DNA of 64,000 nt from Actinoallomurus iriomotensis (lineage in GTDB: Bacteria > Actinomycetota > Actinomycetes > Streptosporangiales > Streptosporangiaceae), in NCBI RefSeq assembly GCF_030269445.1, contig NZ_BSTJ01000001.1, forward strand, positions 1,451,898-1,515,897, in the 5' to 3' direction. Within the stretch, counting starts at the first letter, position 1; the number at the start of each line of letters is the position of its first letter. A program made the translations under genes and the position numbers. This document shows, piece by piece, positions 53,114 to 60,836 of this stretch. Below the pieces are notes generated by a model. That model saw nothing but the letters and a program-made list of their open reading frames with translations, made no database searches and was not told the origin of the DNA.

Positions 53114-53904
53114 CAGGAGGCGCGGGCGGTCCAGCGCCCGCCGGTCCGCTCGATGGTGATCGGATGGTCGAAGCAGGCGCTGATCAGCCCGGTGGTCAGC
53201 ACGTCGTCGGCGGCGCCGGAGGCGAGCACCCGGCCCTGCCGGAGCAGGATCGCGTGGGTGGTGCTGGCCGGCAGCTCCTCCAGGTGGTGGGTGACCAGCA
53301 CGGTGGTCAGCGACGGCTGGGCGCGGCGGAGCTGGTCGATCGAGCTGAGCAGCCGTTCGCGGGCCGCGACGTCGAGCCCGGTGGCCGGCTCGTCGAGCAG
53401 GAGCAGCCGGGGGCGCGGCATGAGCGCGCGGGCGATCAGCGCCCGGCCGCGCTCGCCGTGCGACAGCGTCGGCCAGCGGGCGTCGCGGTGGGAGTCGAGC
53501 CCGAGCAGCTCGATCAGCTCCTCGGCGCGGTCGAGGTCCTCCGGCTCGGGCTTCCAGTGCGGGACCAGCTCGATGCTGCCGGTCATCCCGGTGAGCACGA
53601 TCTCGTGCACCGTGCGGGCGGACCGCAGCGGGTGGTGCGGGTTGACGTGCCCGATGTGGGCGCGCAACTCGCGTACGTCCACCCGGCCGAGCCGCCGACC
53701 GAGCACGTCGACCGACCCGCTCGTCGGATGCTGGTACGCGCCGAGCAGGCTGAGCAGCGTGGACTTGCCGGCGCCGTTGGCGCCGAGGAGGGCCCAGTGC
53801 TCCCCCTCTCGCACGGTCAGGGAGACCTCGTCGAGCAGGGCCCGGCGGTCCCGTACGAACCGGACGTCGTCGGTCTGCAGCACGGTCGGTTTGTCAGCGC
53901 TCAT
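53113..53904 (-). CDS. ABC transporter ATP-binding protein
   Basis: 263 residues from ATG at 53904. Walker A GANGAGKST, Q-loop GHVNPHH, signature LSHGERGRALIARAL (a variant of LSGGQ), Walker B LLLLDEPATGLD and TTVLVTHHLEEL. It resembles the PhrA/ModF-like branch and no permease is encoded nearby. It is divergent from the siderophore operon, and the iron box lies 83 bp upstream of its start. Iron control is therefore possible. Confidence 0.88.
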   Translation of the reverse strand: MSADKPTVLQTDDVRFVRDRRALLDEVSLTVREGEHWALLGANGAGKSTLLSLLGAYQHPTSGSVDVLGRRLGRVDVRELRAHIGHVNPHHPLRSARTVHEIVLTGMTGSIELVPHWKPEPEDLDRAEELIELLGLDSHRDARWPTLSHGERGRALIARALMPRPRLLLLDEPATGLDVAARERLLSSIDQLRRAQPSLTTVLVTHHLEELPASTTHAILLRQGRVLASGAADDVLTTGLISACFDHPITIERTGGRWTARAS

Positions 53905-53986
53905 CGCCTGGCAGGTTATCCGAGACACGCGCGGCCTCCGTTGTTGCGTACCGCCGTGGGCGCGCGCCACTATGGTCACCCTGAGC

Positions 53987-54005
53987 TTAGGTAAGCCTTA
54001 CCTCA
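53987..54005 (+). promoter_or_regulatory. Iron box (IdeR/DmdR-type operator)
   Basis: TTAGGTAAGCCTTACCTCA matches the actinobacterial iron-box pattern TTAGGTTAGGCTCACCTAA over most positions, and its core TTAGGTAAGCCTTACCT is nearly palindromic. It lies 26 bp before the first siderophore gene, where iron-loaded IdeR/DmdR would repress it. Confidence 0.8.
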
Positions 54006-54030
54006 CTCCATTTCACGAACCGGGGGACCC

Positions 54031-55143
54031 GTGCGGCTCTACATCGTGGCCGGCAAGCAGACCGACTCGGTGACCCACGGGTTCCTCCCGGCCGCCGCCG
54101 CGCTGGGCCTGGACGTCACCCTGCTGACCGACCGCGAGTGGCCGGTGGAGACCCTGCGCTGCGACGTCACCGACTTCCGTTCGATCGTCGCCGCCGTCGC
54201 CCGCGGCGGCGAGCCCGCGGCGATCTTCTCCAACAGCGACCACCTGCAGACGCCGGCGGCGCTGGCCGCGGAGTTCTTCGGCCTGCCGGCCAAGGACTGG
54301 CGCGCCACGCTGCGCGCCAAGAACAAGGCGCTCACGCGGCGCGCCCTCGGCGGGGTGTACGCCGTCGAGCTGTGGCCCGGGGAGGGGCCGCCCGGCGACG
54401 CGCCCTACCCGCTCGTGGTCAAGCCTCGCGAGGGCGTGGCCAGCGAGGACGTCTTCCTCGTGGGCGACGCGGACGAGCTGAAGGCCCGGTGCGCGGAGAT
54501 CTGGGCCCGGCGGCCCGAGGCGCTCCTCGCCGAGGAGTACCTCCCCGGCACGCTGCACACCCTGGAGACGCTGAACGGCCGGGTCCTCGGCGGGTTCCGC
54601 ACGACGGTCTCGCCCCCGCCGCACTTCGTCGAGGAGCGCCTCGACTGGACGACGCCGCCCTACGCCGGCGAGGTGCTGGCCGCGCTGCGCACGCTGGGCG
54701 TCGGCCTCGGCGCCTGCCACACCGAGTACGTCGTGCACGAGGGCCGCGCCCGCGTCGTCGAGGTGAACTACCGGATCATCGGCGACCACTGCGACTTCCT
54801 GCTCGGCGACCTGCTCGGCGTGCCGATCTTCGAATGGGTGCTGCGCGCCCACCTGGGCGAGCCGGTGCCGCCCGTACCGGCCGCCGGCGGGCACGCCGCG
54901 GTCGACTCCGTGATCGCGGACCGGCCCGGCACGCTGGTCTCCGCGCCGGAGCGCCAGGAACACGAGGACGGCGGCGTGCGGCTCGCCTACTGGCCGGTCC
55001 GCGCCCTCGGGGACCTGATCGAGCCGACCCGCACCAACCGCGACTACCTCGGCATGATCCGCGCGCTCGGCCCGGACGCCGCCGCGGTCGACGCGGCGAT
55101 CCGCGCGTTCCGCGAGCGGCACGCCTGGGAGATCGTCCCTTGA
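54031..55143 (+). CDS. ATP-grasp ligase of the siderophore operon (PvsA-like)
   Basis: 370 residues. The ATP-grasp fold shows in PLVVKPREGVASEDV (nucleotide-binding lysine), LLAEEYLPGTLHTLE and VHEGRARVVEVNYRIIGDH (metal-binding Glu and Asn). Enzymes of this class join a carboxylate to an amine through an acyl phosphate. In vibrioferrin synthesis PvsA plays such a role. The start is GTG at 54031 with GGGGGACCC upstream. The stop overlaps the next start (TTGA). Confidence 0.82.
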   Translation: MRLYIVAGKQTDSVTHGFLPAAAALGLDVTLLTDREWPVETLRCDVTDFRSIVAAVARGGEPAAIFSNSDHLQTPAALAAEFFGLPAKDWRATLRAKNKALTRRALGGVYAVELWPGEGPPGDAPYPLVVKPREGVASEDVFLVGDADELKARCAEIWARRPEALLAEEYLPGTLHTLETLNGRVLGGFRTTVSPPPHFVEERLDWTTPPYAGEVLAALRTLGVGLGACHTEYVVHEGRARVVEVNYRIIGDHCDFLLGDLLGVPIFEWVLRAHLGEPVPPVPAAGGHAAVDSVIADRPGTLVSAPERQEHEDGGVRLAYWPVRALGDLIEPTRTNRDYLGMIRALGPDAAAVDAAIRAFRERHAWEIVP

Positions 55144-56696
55144 CCGGCGAGACCGCCACGCCCGTACGCTCCCGCGAACGTGAGGTCTACCTCGCCGCCC
55201 GCGTGCTCGACGCGCTCCTGCGCGAGGACTACGGCCGGCTGTCGCGGCACGTCGCGGACGGGCGGCTGACGCTGCCGGGCGGGCGCGCCGTCGCGCTGAC
55301 GCGCGAGCGGGCCGGCACGGGCCGCCACCCCGGCTTCCTGGCCGAGCGCGTGGTCGACGACGACGCGCTCACCCTCGACGAGGTGATCGCGGCCACCCGC
55401 GCGCTCGCCGACCCCCGCGACGACGTCGCCGCCTTCGAACGCGAGTGCCGTGAGGCGCTGCGCGCGCTCCGCCTGTACGACGCGGTACGGCCGCGCCCCG
55501 GCGGCGTGACCCGCTACGAGGCGCTCGCGGCCGCCCTCGACCACCCGGTCTACCCGACCGCGCGGTGCCGCCTCGGCCTGGAGGAGCGCGACCTGCTCGC
55601 CTACGCGCCGGAGTTCGGCCCGTCGTTCCGGCTCTGCTGGACCGCCGTGCCGGGGTCCACCTGCCGTGGCGTGCGCCCGGACTGGTGGCCCGCGGCCGCC
55701 GACCTCGGCCTGCCGGACGGCACCGACGTGTTCCCCGTGCACCCGCTCACGGCCCGGCTGCTGCCGACCGTGCCCGGCCCCGCGGTGACCGTACGGCCCA
55801 CACTGTCCATGCGGACGGTGGCCGTCGGGCCGCGCGAGCAGCTCAAGCTGCCGCTGCCGACGAGCACGCTCGGCCTGCGCAACCGCCGGGTGATCATGCC
55901 GGGCACGCTCTCCGACGGCGCCCTGGTCGAACGCGTGCTCCGCGCCGTCGCCGAGCGCGAGAACGCGCCCGTCCTCCTGGCCGACGAACAGACCTACGGG
56001 CACGCCGACGACCCGCTCCGCGGTTACCTGCTGCGGCGCATGCCGGCCGACGGCGTGCCGGTCGCGGCCCTGCTCGCCCGCACGCCGGAGGGCCCCTACG
56101 TCATCGAGGAGCTGGCCGGGGACGTGGCCGCCTTCTTCGGCGACTACCTCCACGCGCTGTTCCGCTGGAACGTCCCGCTGCTGACGCGGTACGGCATCGC
56201 GCTGGAGGCGCACCAGCAGAACGTCTCCATCGTCCCCGGCCCGCCGATGCGGCTGATGATCAAGGACAACGACGGGGCGCTCATCGACCTGCGGCGGCTC
56301 GGCGACGCGCTCGGCCGGGCGCCGGAGCCCGGGGAGTTCGCCGACCCCCGGCTGCCGACCACCGATCCGGAGGCCCTGGCCAAGGTCTTCGTCACGATCA
56401 CCGTGCACCTGTGCGCGGGCGCGCTCGCGTTCGGCCTCGCCGAACGCGGCCTGCTGCCCCTCGCCACGGGCCTGGAGCTGATCCGCGACCGTCTCGACGC
56501 GGCGCTCACCGCGCACGACCCCACCGGTTTCCTGCGCGCCCGGACTCTCGACGCCGACCGGCTGCCCGGCAAGGCCATGGTCACCGCCGGCACGCTCGTC
56601 GGCAAGGACCGTACCGGCGCCGAGGACATCAACAAGCACTACGGCCCGTCCGGGCCGAATTACCTGACGAACTATCCGAAGAGGTCCGCGTCTTGA
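55140..56696 (+). CDS. NIS siderophore synthetase, IucA/IucC family (PvsB-like)
   Basis: 518 residues from TTG at 55140, which overlaps the ATP-grasp stop. Family segments are VHPLTARLLPTVPG, TLSMRTVAVGPREQLKLPL, the EAHQQNVSIV motif and MLIKDNDG-type loop (here LMIKDNDGAL), and a FhuF-like end with GPSGPNYLTNYPKRS. NIS synthetases adenylate a carboxylate of citrate or a related acid and condense it with an amine or alcohol. By order in the operon it corresponds to PvsB. No secretion signal; cytosolic. Confidence 0.88.
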   Translation: MTGETATPVRSREREVYLAARVLDALLREDYGRLSRHVADGRLTLPGGRAVALTRERAGTGRHPGFLAERVVDDDALTLDEVIAATRALADPRDDVAAFERECREALRALRLYDAVRPRPGGVTRYEALAAALDHPVYPTARCRLGLEERDLLAYAPEFGPSFRLCWTAVPGSTCRGVRPDWWPAAADLGLPDGTDVFPVHPLTARLLPTVPGPAVTVRPTLSMRTVAVGPREQLKLPLPTSTLGLRNRRVIMPGTLSDGALVERVLRAVAERENAPVLLADEQTYGHADDPLRGYLLRRMPADGVPVAALLARTPEGPYVIEELAGDVAAFFGDYLHALFRWNVPLLTRYGIALEAHQQNVSIVPGPPMRLMIKDNDGALIDLRRLGDALGRAPEPGEFADPRLPTTDPEALAKVFVTITVHLCAGALAFGLAERGLLPLATGLELIRDRLDAALTAHDPTGFLRARTLDADRLPGKAMVTAGTLVGKDRTGAEDINKHYGPSGPNYLTNYPKRSAS

Positions 56697-58324
56697 CGTC
56701 GCTCGCCCACGCCGTCCCCCTCCGGCCGGTGCCCGCCCCGCCGTCCCCGCGCGCCGACGCCGGTGAGATCACCGCGCTCGCCCTGCTCAACTGCGCGGTA
56801 CGCGAGCTGTGCGCGCCAGAGCGCCAGATCTGGCCGGCCCACCCGTACCTCGTCGTGCGGCTCCCCCGCGTCGGCGCGATGCTGCGGGCACGGCTGCTGC
56901 GGCCACAGGTGATGACCCCGCGCCTCGCCGCGCCGGTCGAGGAACTGCGCGACGGCTGGGTGCCGATCGGCTGGCAGCGGCTCGCCGAACTGGTCGCCGG
57001 CGAGCTGGAACTGACGACCGGAGAGGCCAATCCGGAGTTCACCGAGCAGGTCACGGCGAGCCACGACGCCGTCCAGACCATGATCGGCGAAGGGCGGCCG
57101 CCGGAGCCCGACCCGTACCTCGACTCGGAGCAGGCCCTGATCGCCGGGCACCGGTTCCACCCCTCGCCCAAGGCCCGGCAGGGCGCGGACTGGCCGTCCT
57201 ACGCCCCCGAGACCGGCCGCCGCTTCCCGCTGCACTGGCTCGCGGTGCGCGAGGACGCGATCGCCGAGGAGGGCGACGTCACCCTGCTGGACCGGCTCGG
57301 CCCGCCGGTGCGCGCCGGCTACCGCGCGCTGCCCGCGCATCCCTGGCAGCTCGCGCTGCTCGCGCCCGCCGCGGACGCGATCATCGACCTGGGCCCGTAC
57401 GGTCCGGAGGCCACGCCGACCTCCTCGGTGCGGACGGTCTACGTGCCCGACGCGTTCCTGAAGTTCAGCCTCGACGTGCGCATCACCAACTGCGTGCGCA
57501 AGAACGCCTGGTACGAGCTGCCCGGCGCGGTCGCGCTGACCCGCGCGCTGCGGCCGGTCTTCGACGGGCTGCCGGCCGGGCTGCTCGGCGAGCCCGGATA
57601 CCGCACGGTCTCGGTCGGCGACCCGCGGCTGCACGAGGGGCTCGGCGTCATCGTCCGCGAGGGCGTCCGCGGCTTCGCGGGCACGCCGCTGCTCGCCGCC
57701 GCCATCGCCGACCCGTACGCCCGCAGCGGCGCGGCCGTCGCCCGGCTGCTCACCGGCTCCTCCCCCGAGCACCTGCTGGCCTGGTGGGACGCCTACGTCC
57801 GCCACGTCGCCCCGCCGGTGCTGCGCGCCTACCTCGACCACGGCGTCGTCCTCGAACCCCACCTGCAGAACGTCCTGGTCGCCGTGGACGGCGACGGCAT
57901 GCCCGCCCAGGCGATCTTTCGCGACCTGGAGGGCACCAAGCTGCTGCGCGAGCCGTGGGCGTCCTTCCTCGACGAGCTGCCCGGCCCGGTGGCGCGCGCC
58001 ATGACCTACGACCCCGAGCGCGGCTGGGACCGCGTGGTGTACTGCCTGTTCGTCAACCACCTCGCCGAGGTCGCCGCGGCCGTCGCGGACCTGTGCCCGG
58101 CGCTGGAGCGCGAGCTGTGGCGGCTGGCCCGCCACCACGTCGCCCGGTGCGCCGAGGAGGCGCCGGCCGTGCCCGGCGGCGCGGCGCGGCTGCGCGCCCT
58201 GCTCGCGGGCGTGCCGCTGCCCGCCAAGGCCAACCTGCGCACGCGCTGGGCCCGTGACCCCGACCGCGCCGCGCCCTATGTCGCCGTGCCCAACCCGCTC
58301 GCCGACCTCGCCGTGAGCCCGTGA
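56693..58324 (+). CDS. NIS siderophore synthetase, IucA/IucC family (PvsD-like)
   Basis: 543 residues from TTG at 56693, overlapping the previous stop, with AAGAGG upstream. This copy has the full GHRFHPSPKARQG motif that binds ATP phosphate, LPAHPWQLALL, SSVRTVYV, EPHLQNVLVAVDGDG and FRDLEGTKLL. It lacks close identity with the first synthetase, so the two act on different bonds. By position and type it corresponds to PvsD. Confidence 0.9.
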   Translation: MTSLAHAVPLRPVPAPPSPRADAGEITALALLNCAVRELCAPERQIWPAHPYLVVRLPRVGAMLRARLLRPQVMTPRLAAPVEELRDGWVPIGWQRLAELVAGELELTTGEANPEFTEQVTASHDAVQTMIGEGRPPEPDPYLDSEQALIAGHRFHPSPKARQGADWPSYAPETGRRFPLHWLAVREDAIAEEGDVTLLDRLGPPVRAGYRALPAHPWQLALLAPAADAIIDLGPYGPEATPTSSVRTVYVPDAFLKFSLDVRITNCVRKNAWYELPGAVALTRALRPVFDGLPAGLLGEPGYRTVSVGDPRLHEGLGVIVREGVRGFAGTPLLAAAIADPYARSGAAVARLLTGSSPEHLLAWWDAYVRHVAPPVLRAYLDHGVVLEPHLQNVLVAVDGDGMPAQAIFRDLEGTKLLREPWASFLDELPGPVARAMTYDPERGWDRVVYCLFVNHLAEVAAAVADLCPALERELWRLARHHVARCAEEAPAVPGGAARLRALLAGVPLPAKANLRTRWARDPDRAAPYVAVPNPLADLAVSP

Positions 58325-59436
58325 TGCTCTCCGGCGCCGTACGGGAACGGGCGCTGTCGGCCGCGCCGCCCGCCTACGTCTACGACCTCGCCGGCCTGGG
58401 CGCGCACGCCGCGGCGATCCGCGAGGCGGTCCCCGCGGAGCTGTACTACGCGGCCAAGGCCAACCCCGACGCGCGGATCCTCGCGGCGCTCGCGCCGCAC
58501 GTCGACGGGGTCGAGGTCTCCTCGGGCGGCGAACTGGCCCACGTGCGCGCGGCGCTGCCAGGGACCCGCCTGGCGTTCGGCGGGCCGGGCAAGACCGAAG
58601 AGGAGCTGGCCGCGGCGTTCGCCGGACCCGCGCCCGTGCACCGGATCCACGTCGAGTCGCCGCTGGAGCTGCGGCGCCTCGCCGCGCTGCGCCGCGAGGC
58701 GGACGTGCTGCTGCGGGTCAACCTGCCCATCGCGGCGGCCGGGGCGTCGCTGCGGATGAGCGGGCCGTTCGGCATGGACGCCGAGGCGCTCGGGCGCTGC
58801 CTGGACCTGCTGGCCGAGGCGCCCTGGCTGCGGCTGCGCGGCATGCACGCCCATCTGGCGTCCGGCCTGGAGGCCGAGCCGCTGCTGGAGGTGGCGGCCC
58901 ACGTGCTCGGCTGGGCAAGGTCGTGGCTGGAGGGTCCCGCCGAGATCAATCTCGGCGGGGGCATGGCCGTCGACTACCGGGACCCCGCCCGCCGGTTCGA
59001 CTGGGCGGCGTACGGGGCGGGGCTGGCCGCGCTGCGGCGGCCCGGCGAGGTCCTGCGCGTCGAACCGGGCCGGGCGGTCACGGCCTACTGCGGCTGGTAC
59101 GTCACGGACGTGCTGGACGTCAAGCGCACCCACGGCACGGCGTACGCCGTGCTGCGCGGCGGCACCCATCACCTGCGCACGCCGGCGGCCAAGGGGCACG
59201 ACCAGCCGTTCACCGTGCTGCCGGCAGGCAGCGGCGACGGCGTGGGCGGCCCCGTGACCCTCGTGGGCCAGCTGTGCACGCCCAAGGACGTCCTGGCCCG
59301 CGACGTGACCGTGGAGCGCATCGCGGTCGGCGACGTGGTGGCCTTCGCGATGGCCGGGGCGTACGCCTGGAACATCTCCCACCACGACTTCCTGATGCAC
59401 CCGAAGCCCTCGGTCCACTACGTCGGGCCCGGTTAG
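58321..59436 (+). CDS. PLP-dependent decarboxylase of the siderophore operon (PvsE-like)
   Basis: 371 residues of the fold-type III, LysA/ornithine decarboxylase-like family. YYAAKANPDARILAAL has the PLP lysine, GMHAHLASG the conserved His, INLGGGMAVDY the glycine loop, and LVGQLCTPKDVLARD the substrate-site Cys. In vibrioferrin synthesis PvsE removes CO2 from a serine-derived unit to give ethanolamine. GTG at 58321 overlaps the previous stop; ATG at 58324 is equally possible. It is the last gene of the operon. No exporter follows. Confidence 0.85.
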   Translation: MMLSGAVRERALSAAPPAYVYDLAGLGAHAAAIREAVPAELYYAAKANPDARILAALAPHVDGVEVSSGGELAHVRAALPGTRLAFGGPGKTEEELAAAFAGPAPVHRIHVESPLELRRLAALRREADVLLRVNLPIAAAGASLRMSGPFGMDAEALGRCLDLLAEAPWLRLRGMHAHLASGLEAEPLLEVAAHVLGWARSWLEGPAEINLGGGMAVDYRDPARRFDWAAYGAGLAALRRPGEVLRVEPGRAVTAYCGWYVTDVLDVKRTHGTAYAVLRGGTHHLRTPAAKGHDQPFTVLPAGSGDGVGGPVTLVGQLCTPKDVLARDVTVERIAVGDVVAFAMAGAYAWNISHHDFLMHPKPSVHYVGPG

Positions 59437-59462
59437 GTCGCGGCTTCCGGTAGCTTCCGCGG

Positions 59463-60326
59463 GTGGCCGTCTTCCAGAGTCGCCCGCGCCGGGTCGCACT
59501 GATGACCGGCGCGGCGGTGGTCGTCGCCGTCGTGCTCGCCGTCGTGTTCGCCGTCGTCCTCGGCCGGGGTTCCTCGCCGGGGAGCGGCGGCGCACGGCCG
59601 TCTCCGCGGTTCACGCCGCCACCCGCCGCCGCGGGGTTCGACTACCAGATCGGAGGTCCGTACCCGCCCGCGTCCGGGGTGCGGGTCGTCTCCCGCGACC
59701 GGTCCGCGGCGCCGCTCGCCGGCCGGTACACCATCTGCTACGTGAACGCCTTCCAGGCCCAGCCGGACGAGCTGGCCTGGTGGCGGCGGGCCCACCCGGA
59801 CCTCCTGCTGCGCGAGCCCGGCGGCGCGCCGGTCATCGACCAGGACTGGAACGAGGCGCTCCTGGACGTCTCGACGCCCGCCCGGCGAGCCGCGCTCGCC
59901 ACGGTCGTGGGCTCCTGGATCGACGGCTGCGCGCACCGGGGCTTCCAGGCGGTGGAGCCGGACAACCTCGACTCCTACGAGCGGTCCGGCGGCCGGCTGA
60001 CCTCGGAGGACAACGCCGCGTTCGCCGCCCTCCTCGCCCGCCGCGCCCACGCCGACGGCCTGGCCATCGGGCAGAAGAACACCGCCGAACTGCTGCCCTG
60101 GCACGCCGGCATCGGCTTCGACTTCGCCGTCACCGAGGAGTGCGGCCGTTACGACGAGTGCGACCGCTACGCGTCGGCGTACCCGGGCCGCGTCTTCGAC
60201 ATCGAGTACCGCCCACGCGACCTGCCCGCGGCCTGCCGCGACCATGCCGGCCGGCTGTCGGTCGTCCTCCGCGACCGCGACGTCACCCCGCCGGGCGACC
60301 CCGCCCACCGCTTCGCGACCTGCTGA
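59463..60326 (+). CDS. Membrane-anchored GH114-like (endo-alpha-1,4-polygalactosaminidase type) protein
   Basis: 287 residues. One N-terminal membrane helix (ALMTGAAVVVAVVLAVVFAV) precedes a Ser/Pro linker and a TIM-barrel-like domain with FDYQIGG, YTICYVNAFQAQ, GFQAVEPDNLDSY and GLAIGQKNTAELL. This is the GH114/DUF297 pattern, with acidic residues in EPDNLD and the TEECGRYDEC loop. The predicted activity is hydrolysis of galactosaminogalactan, an exopolymer of fungi and some bacteria. GTG at 59463. It is 26 bp after the siderophore operon and may be read through from it. Confidence 0.78.
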   Translation: MAVFQSRPRRVALMTGAAVVVAVVLAVVFAVVLGRGSSPGSGGARPSPRFTPPPAAAGFDYQIGGPYPPASGVRVVSRDRSAAPLAGRYTICYVNAFQAQPDELAWWRRAHPDLLLREPGGAPVIDQDWNEALLDVSTPARRAALATVVGSWIDGCAHRGFQAVEPDNLDSYERSGGRLTSEDNAAFAALLARRAHADGLAIGQKNTAELLPWHAGIGFDFAVTEECGRYDECDRYASAYPGRVFDIEYRPRDLPAACRDHAGRLSVVLRDRDVTPPGDPAHRFATC

Positions 60327-60344
60327 CCACTCCCGGGCCGGGGA

Positions 60345-60809
60345 TCACCATGGGGGCGGCTCCAGGTGCTCCCGGATCCGGTCGGCCATATCGTCGCGAC
60401 GGGCATGGCCGAGGCCCTCGTCCTCAGACCTTCCGAGCATGCCGAACACGCCGGGCCCGCGCCGTTCCGGCGGAAGGTCGCTCATGCGCGGGATGACGTG
60501 GAAGTGGACGTGGCTGAAGCCTTCGGACTCGGCGAACTGGGCGACGTAGGTCTTGGCGCAGCCGGTCACGGCGTGCAGGGCGCGGGACAACCGCACCTGC
60601 CACTGGCCCAGCACGGCCGCCTCGGCGTCGGTCAGCTCGGCGATGGCGGTCACGTGCCGCAGGGGTACCACGACCAGCCAGCCGGGCATGCCCGTGCCGA
60701 ACGCGTGCGCCGCCCGCCAGTACCGATCGGCCGCGATGTGGTCTCGGGACGGCAGCGATCCCAGGCGCGCATTGTCATCGCATGTCAGACATCCTGCGGA
60801 TATCGGCAT
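60345..60809 (-). CDS. HIT family nucleotide-binding hydrolase
   Basis: 154 residues. HVHFHVIPR is the His-x-His-x-His active site, and MPGWLVVVPLRHVTAIAEL matches the N-terminal half of the fold. It probably hydrolyses a nucleotide phosphoramidate or dinucleotide. ATG at 60809. A Cys-containing N-terminus (CLTCDDNARLG) is usual in one actinobacterial branch. Confidence 0.88.
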   Translation of the reverse strand: MPISAGCLTCDDNARLGSLPSRDHIAADRYWRAAHAFGTGMPGWLVVVPLRHVTAIAELTDAEAAVLGQWQVRLSRALHAVTGCAKTYVAQFAESEGFSHVHFHVIPRMSDLPPERRGPGVFGMLGRSEDEGLGHARRDDMADRIREHLEPPPW

Positions 60810-60836
60810 GACGCCGATGTTAGAGAGCCTGGGGTG

